Source: an uncultured Muribaculaceae bacterium
GTDB lineage: Bacteria; Bacteroidota; Bacteroidia; Bacteroidales; Muribaculaceae
Reading direction: 5' to 3'
Assembly (NCBI GenBank): GCA_934590135.1
Contig: CAKTOT010000042.1
Location: forward strand, 1 to 17,995
DNA: 17,995 nt
Part shown: positions 16,926 to 17,995 of the stretch, piece after piece
How the letters are laid out: the number at the start of each line of letters is the position of its first letter
Numbering within the stretch: the first letter of the stretch is position 1
Notes under the pieces: generated by a model
The model's input: the letters and a program-made list of their open reading frames with translations, nothing else
What the model was told of the DNA's origin: nothing
Database searches by the model: none
Position numbers and translations under genes: made by a program

Positions 16926-16950
16926 TGTTGTATAACGATGTTGTACAACA
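16926..16950 (-). promoter_or_regulatory. Tandem near-palindrome, candidate operator of the crp-like gene
   Basis: TGTTGTACAACA (16939-16950) is a perfect 12-bp palindrome. TGTTGTATAACG (16926-16937) is a near-copy starting 13 bases away. Both lie between the inferred transcription start and the coding region of the crp-like gene, where a bound protein could block transcription. Crp/Fnr proteins bind palindromes as dimers, so autoregulation is plausible, but the site is longer-spaced than the classical Crp site and the link is inference. Confidence 0.5.
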
Positions 16951-16964
16951 CTTTTTTTTCGAAT

Positions 16965-16996
16965 GCAAAGTTAATAAGTTTTTCGCTATGGCAAAA
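16965..16996 (-). promoter_or_regulatory. Promoter of the crp-like gene
   Basis: On the minus strand TTTTG (16992-16996), 18 bases, then TAACTTTGC (16965-16973). This fits the Bacteroidota -33/-7 pattern. The inferred leader is about 95 bases, which includes the near-palindrome pair. Confidence 0.7.
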
Positions 16997-17062
16997 TGCT
17001 TTGCAGCAAAAAAAATGTCCGTGCCTCGCACTTCTCGCCCCGTGATATACCTCCAATATGAC

Positions 17063-17096
17063 ATGGGCAGTGCGCCAGTCCCGGCACACCGCCCAT
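17063..17096 (-). terminator. Hairpin downstream of the serpin gene
   Basis: Arms 17063-17076 and 17083-17096 pair over 14 positions in RNA read from the minus strand, with two G-U pairs and a 6-nt loop. In plus-strand RNA the same two positions would be A-C mismatches, which points to a role in the minus-strand serpin transcript. It begins 31 bases after the serpin stop. No T-run follows, so it may be a 3'-end stabiliser or rho-dependent end instead of a classical terminator. The rest of 16863-17127 holds only the crp promoter region. Confidence 0.5.
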
Positions 17097-17127
17097 ATCG
17101 CATCGTTGAGCTTTATTGTCTATATAG

Positions 17128-17995
17128 TCACTCCTTAGGCATACGCACGACAGCCATCAGCACAATGCTGCCGGTATTGTTGTCCTGAATTATCATGACA
17201 AACGGTTGATCAAATATAAGTGAGCCCGGAGCCGATGCGTAGTCGCTCGAAGTTGCTGCTGCAACCCTTGTCCCTTCCTCGTACAACGACAGGAATGTTG
17301 CCTGCTGTATCCCGATGGGATTGCTTTGATCAAAGCCGAGCAGCTTTTTGTTTTTGAGATCTATCCCGTTATTGCAAATGTATTGGTCAATTCGCTCGGA
17401 CGATTCGATTGTCATCTTGGGCAGATACACCTCCATTGAGGCCTTCTCACCGCTATCAAAAGCTTTCGAAACAATCATTTGCTTCAACGACGGCAAAATC
17501 TCCTTGGTTGTGTTTTTGACGCCGTTTCCATTGCGTGGCATGGCAAAGATTGCCGAATAATTGCAGTCGGCATACGGGATTCTGATTGCCGAGCAGACAT
17601 CCGATTGTACATAATCGATATCAACATTATTTGACATCATGTGCACGCGGCATCGCCTCTGTCCGTATTCATCGTAAAAGTCATATAACTTATCACTCTT
17701 CGATTTGGGAAACGGTTGCTTCCAAGCACAGTCAAAATACAACGTATTGATTATCAAACTCTGAGCTTGATTAGATGGCGCCTCTTTCAAAAACTCGGGG
17801 ATAAGACCGTTTGTCTTGTCCGAGCACCAACAGTTAATCAGCGACAACACATCGCTTTTGCCGAAGTCAAGAATACGACTTTCAGCCCCGTAGTATTTGT
17901 CCAAGACGTTAGATACGGACGCATAATCGCTCGCCGATGTCATCGTCAGCGAATTGGCCCAGGCGGAATTGGCAAACGCAACCTTGGCCTTGCTG
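17128..17995 (-). CDS. Serpin-family protease inhibitor (C-terminal part)
   Basis: Partial: the start lies beyond the right edge, and about 288 residues are visible. It is open from the edge, so the Met at 17943 is internal. Serpin landmarks in order: FANSAW at the visible start, INCWCSDKTNGLI, TLYFDCAWKQPF, RVHMM, AIRIPYADCNYSAIFAMP, EVYLPKMTIES, the hinge EEGTRVAAAT and the C-terminal signature LIFDQPFVMII, which fits the PROSITE serpin pattern. The protein ends VVRMPKE. The alanine-rich hinge (P17-P8) suggests an inhibitory serpin able to insert its loop. The reactive loop reads EEGTRVAAATSSDYASAPGS, with P1 probably an alanine. Several cysteines are present. Bacterial serpins are patchy and often thought to be acquired; the target protease is unknown. 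The gene looks AT-richer than the men genes. Confidence 0.92.
   Translation of the reverse strand, partial: SKAKVAFANSAWANSLTMTSASDYASVSNVLDKYYGAESRILDFGKSDVLSLINCWCSDKTNGLIPEFLKEAPSNQAQSLIINTLYFDCAWKQPFPKSKSDKLYDFYDEYGQRRCRVHMMSNNVDIDYVQSDVCSAIRIPYADCNYSAIFAMPRNGNGVKNTTKEILPSLKQMIVSKAFDSGEKASMEVYLPKMTIESSERIDQYICNNGIDLKNKKLLGFDQSNPIGIQQATFLSLYEEGTRVAAATSSDYASAPGSLIFDQPFVMIIQDNNTGSIVLMAVVRMPKE

Overview
This window looks like chromosome from a Bacteroidales bacterium, plausibly Muribaculaceae or a close relative (inference; family level is not certain). The reasons are: (i) five separate upstream regions carry the Bacteroidota -7 promoter element TAnnTTTGC, two of them with a TTTG at the -33 position; (ii) there are three consecutive lipoproteins of the DUF4493 type, two ending in PCMD-like domains, a combination known from gut Bacteroidales; (iii) the men gene order and the short MenE are of Bacteroidota type; and (iv) there is a folP-cdaA pair. 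The core genes are visibly GC-rich, while the intergenic stretches and the serpin at the right edge look AT-richer.

Layout. Positions 1-3683, minus strand: typA/bipA (translational GTPase), then folP (dihydropteroate synthase) and cdaA (membrane diadenylate cyclase), ending in a perfect 15-bp hairpin at the left edge. Positions 3684-3878: a divergent promoter region. Positions 3879-8547, plus strand: a compact menaquinone operon menD-menB-menC-menE, which takes isochorismate to DHNA-CoA. menF, menA and menH are not in the window. Positions 8629-9540: an AraC-family regulator with its own promoter and a strong hairpin terminator. Positions 9700-15886, minus strand: a three-gene operon of modular surface lipoproteins, with a promoter near 15980-16011 and a terminator at 9700-9730. 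Positions 16164-16862, minus: a Crp/Fnr-family regulator with its own promoter and a tandem near-palindrome downstream of it. Positions 17128-17995, minus: the C-terminal part of a serpin whose start lies outside the window.

How it fits together. The left half is housekeeping: folate, c-di-AMP signalling, ribosome/stress GTPase and menaquinone for anaerobic respiration. The right half is accessory and envelope-related: surface lipoproteins, two regulators and a protease inhibitor. The least explained parts are the lipoprotein operon, whose three proteins share a N-terminal domain plus a looser middle region but differ in their C-termini, and the short tandem repeats around it: five 11-bp units, about one helical turn each, just upstream of the operon promoter. 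No RNA gene, insertion sequence, phage gene or CRISPR array was seen.
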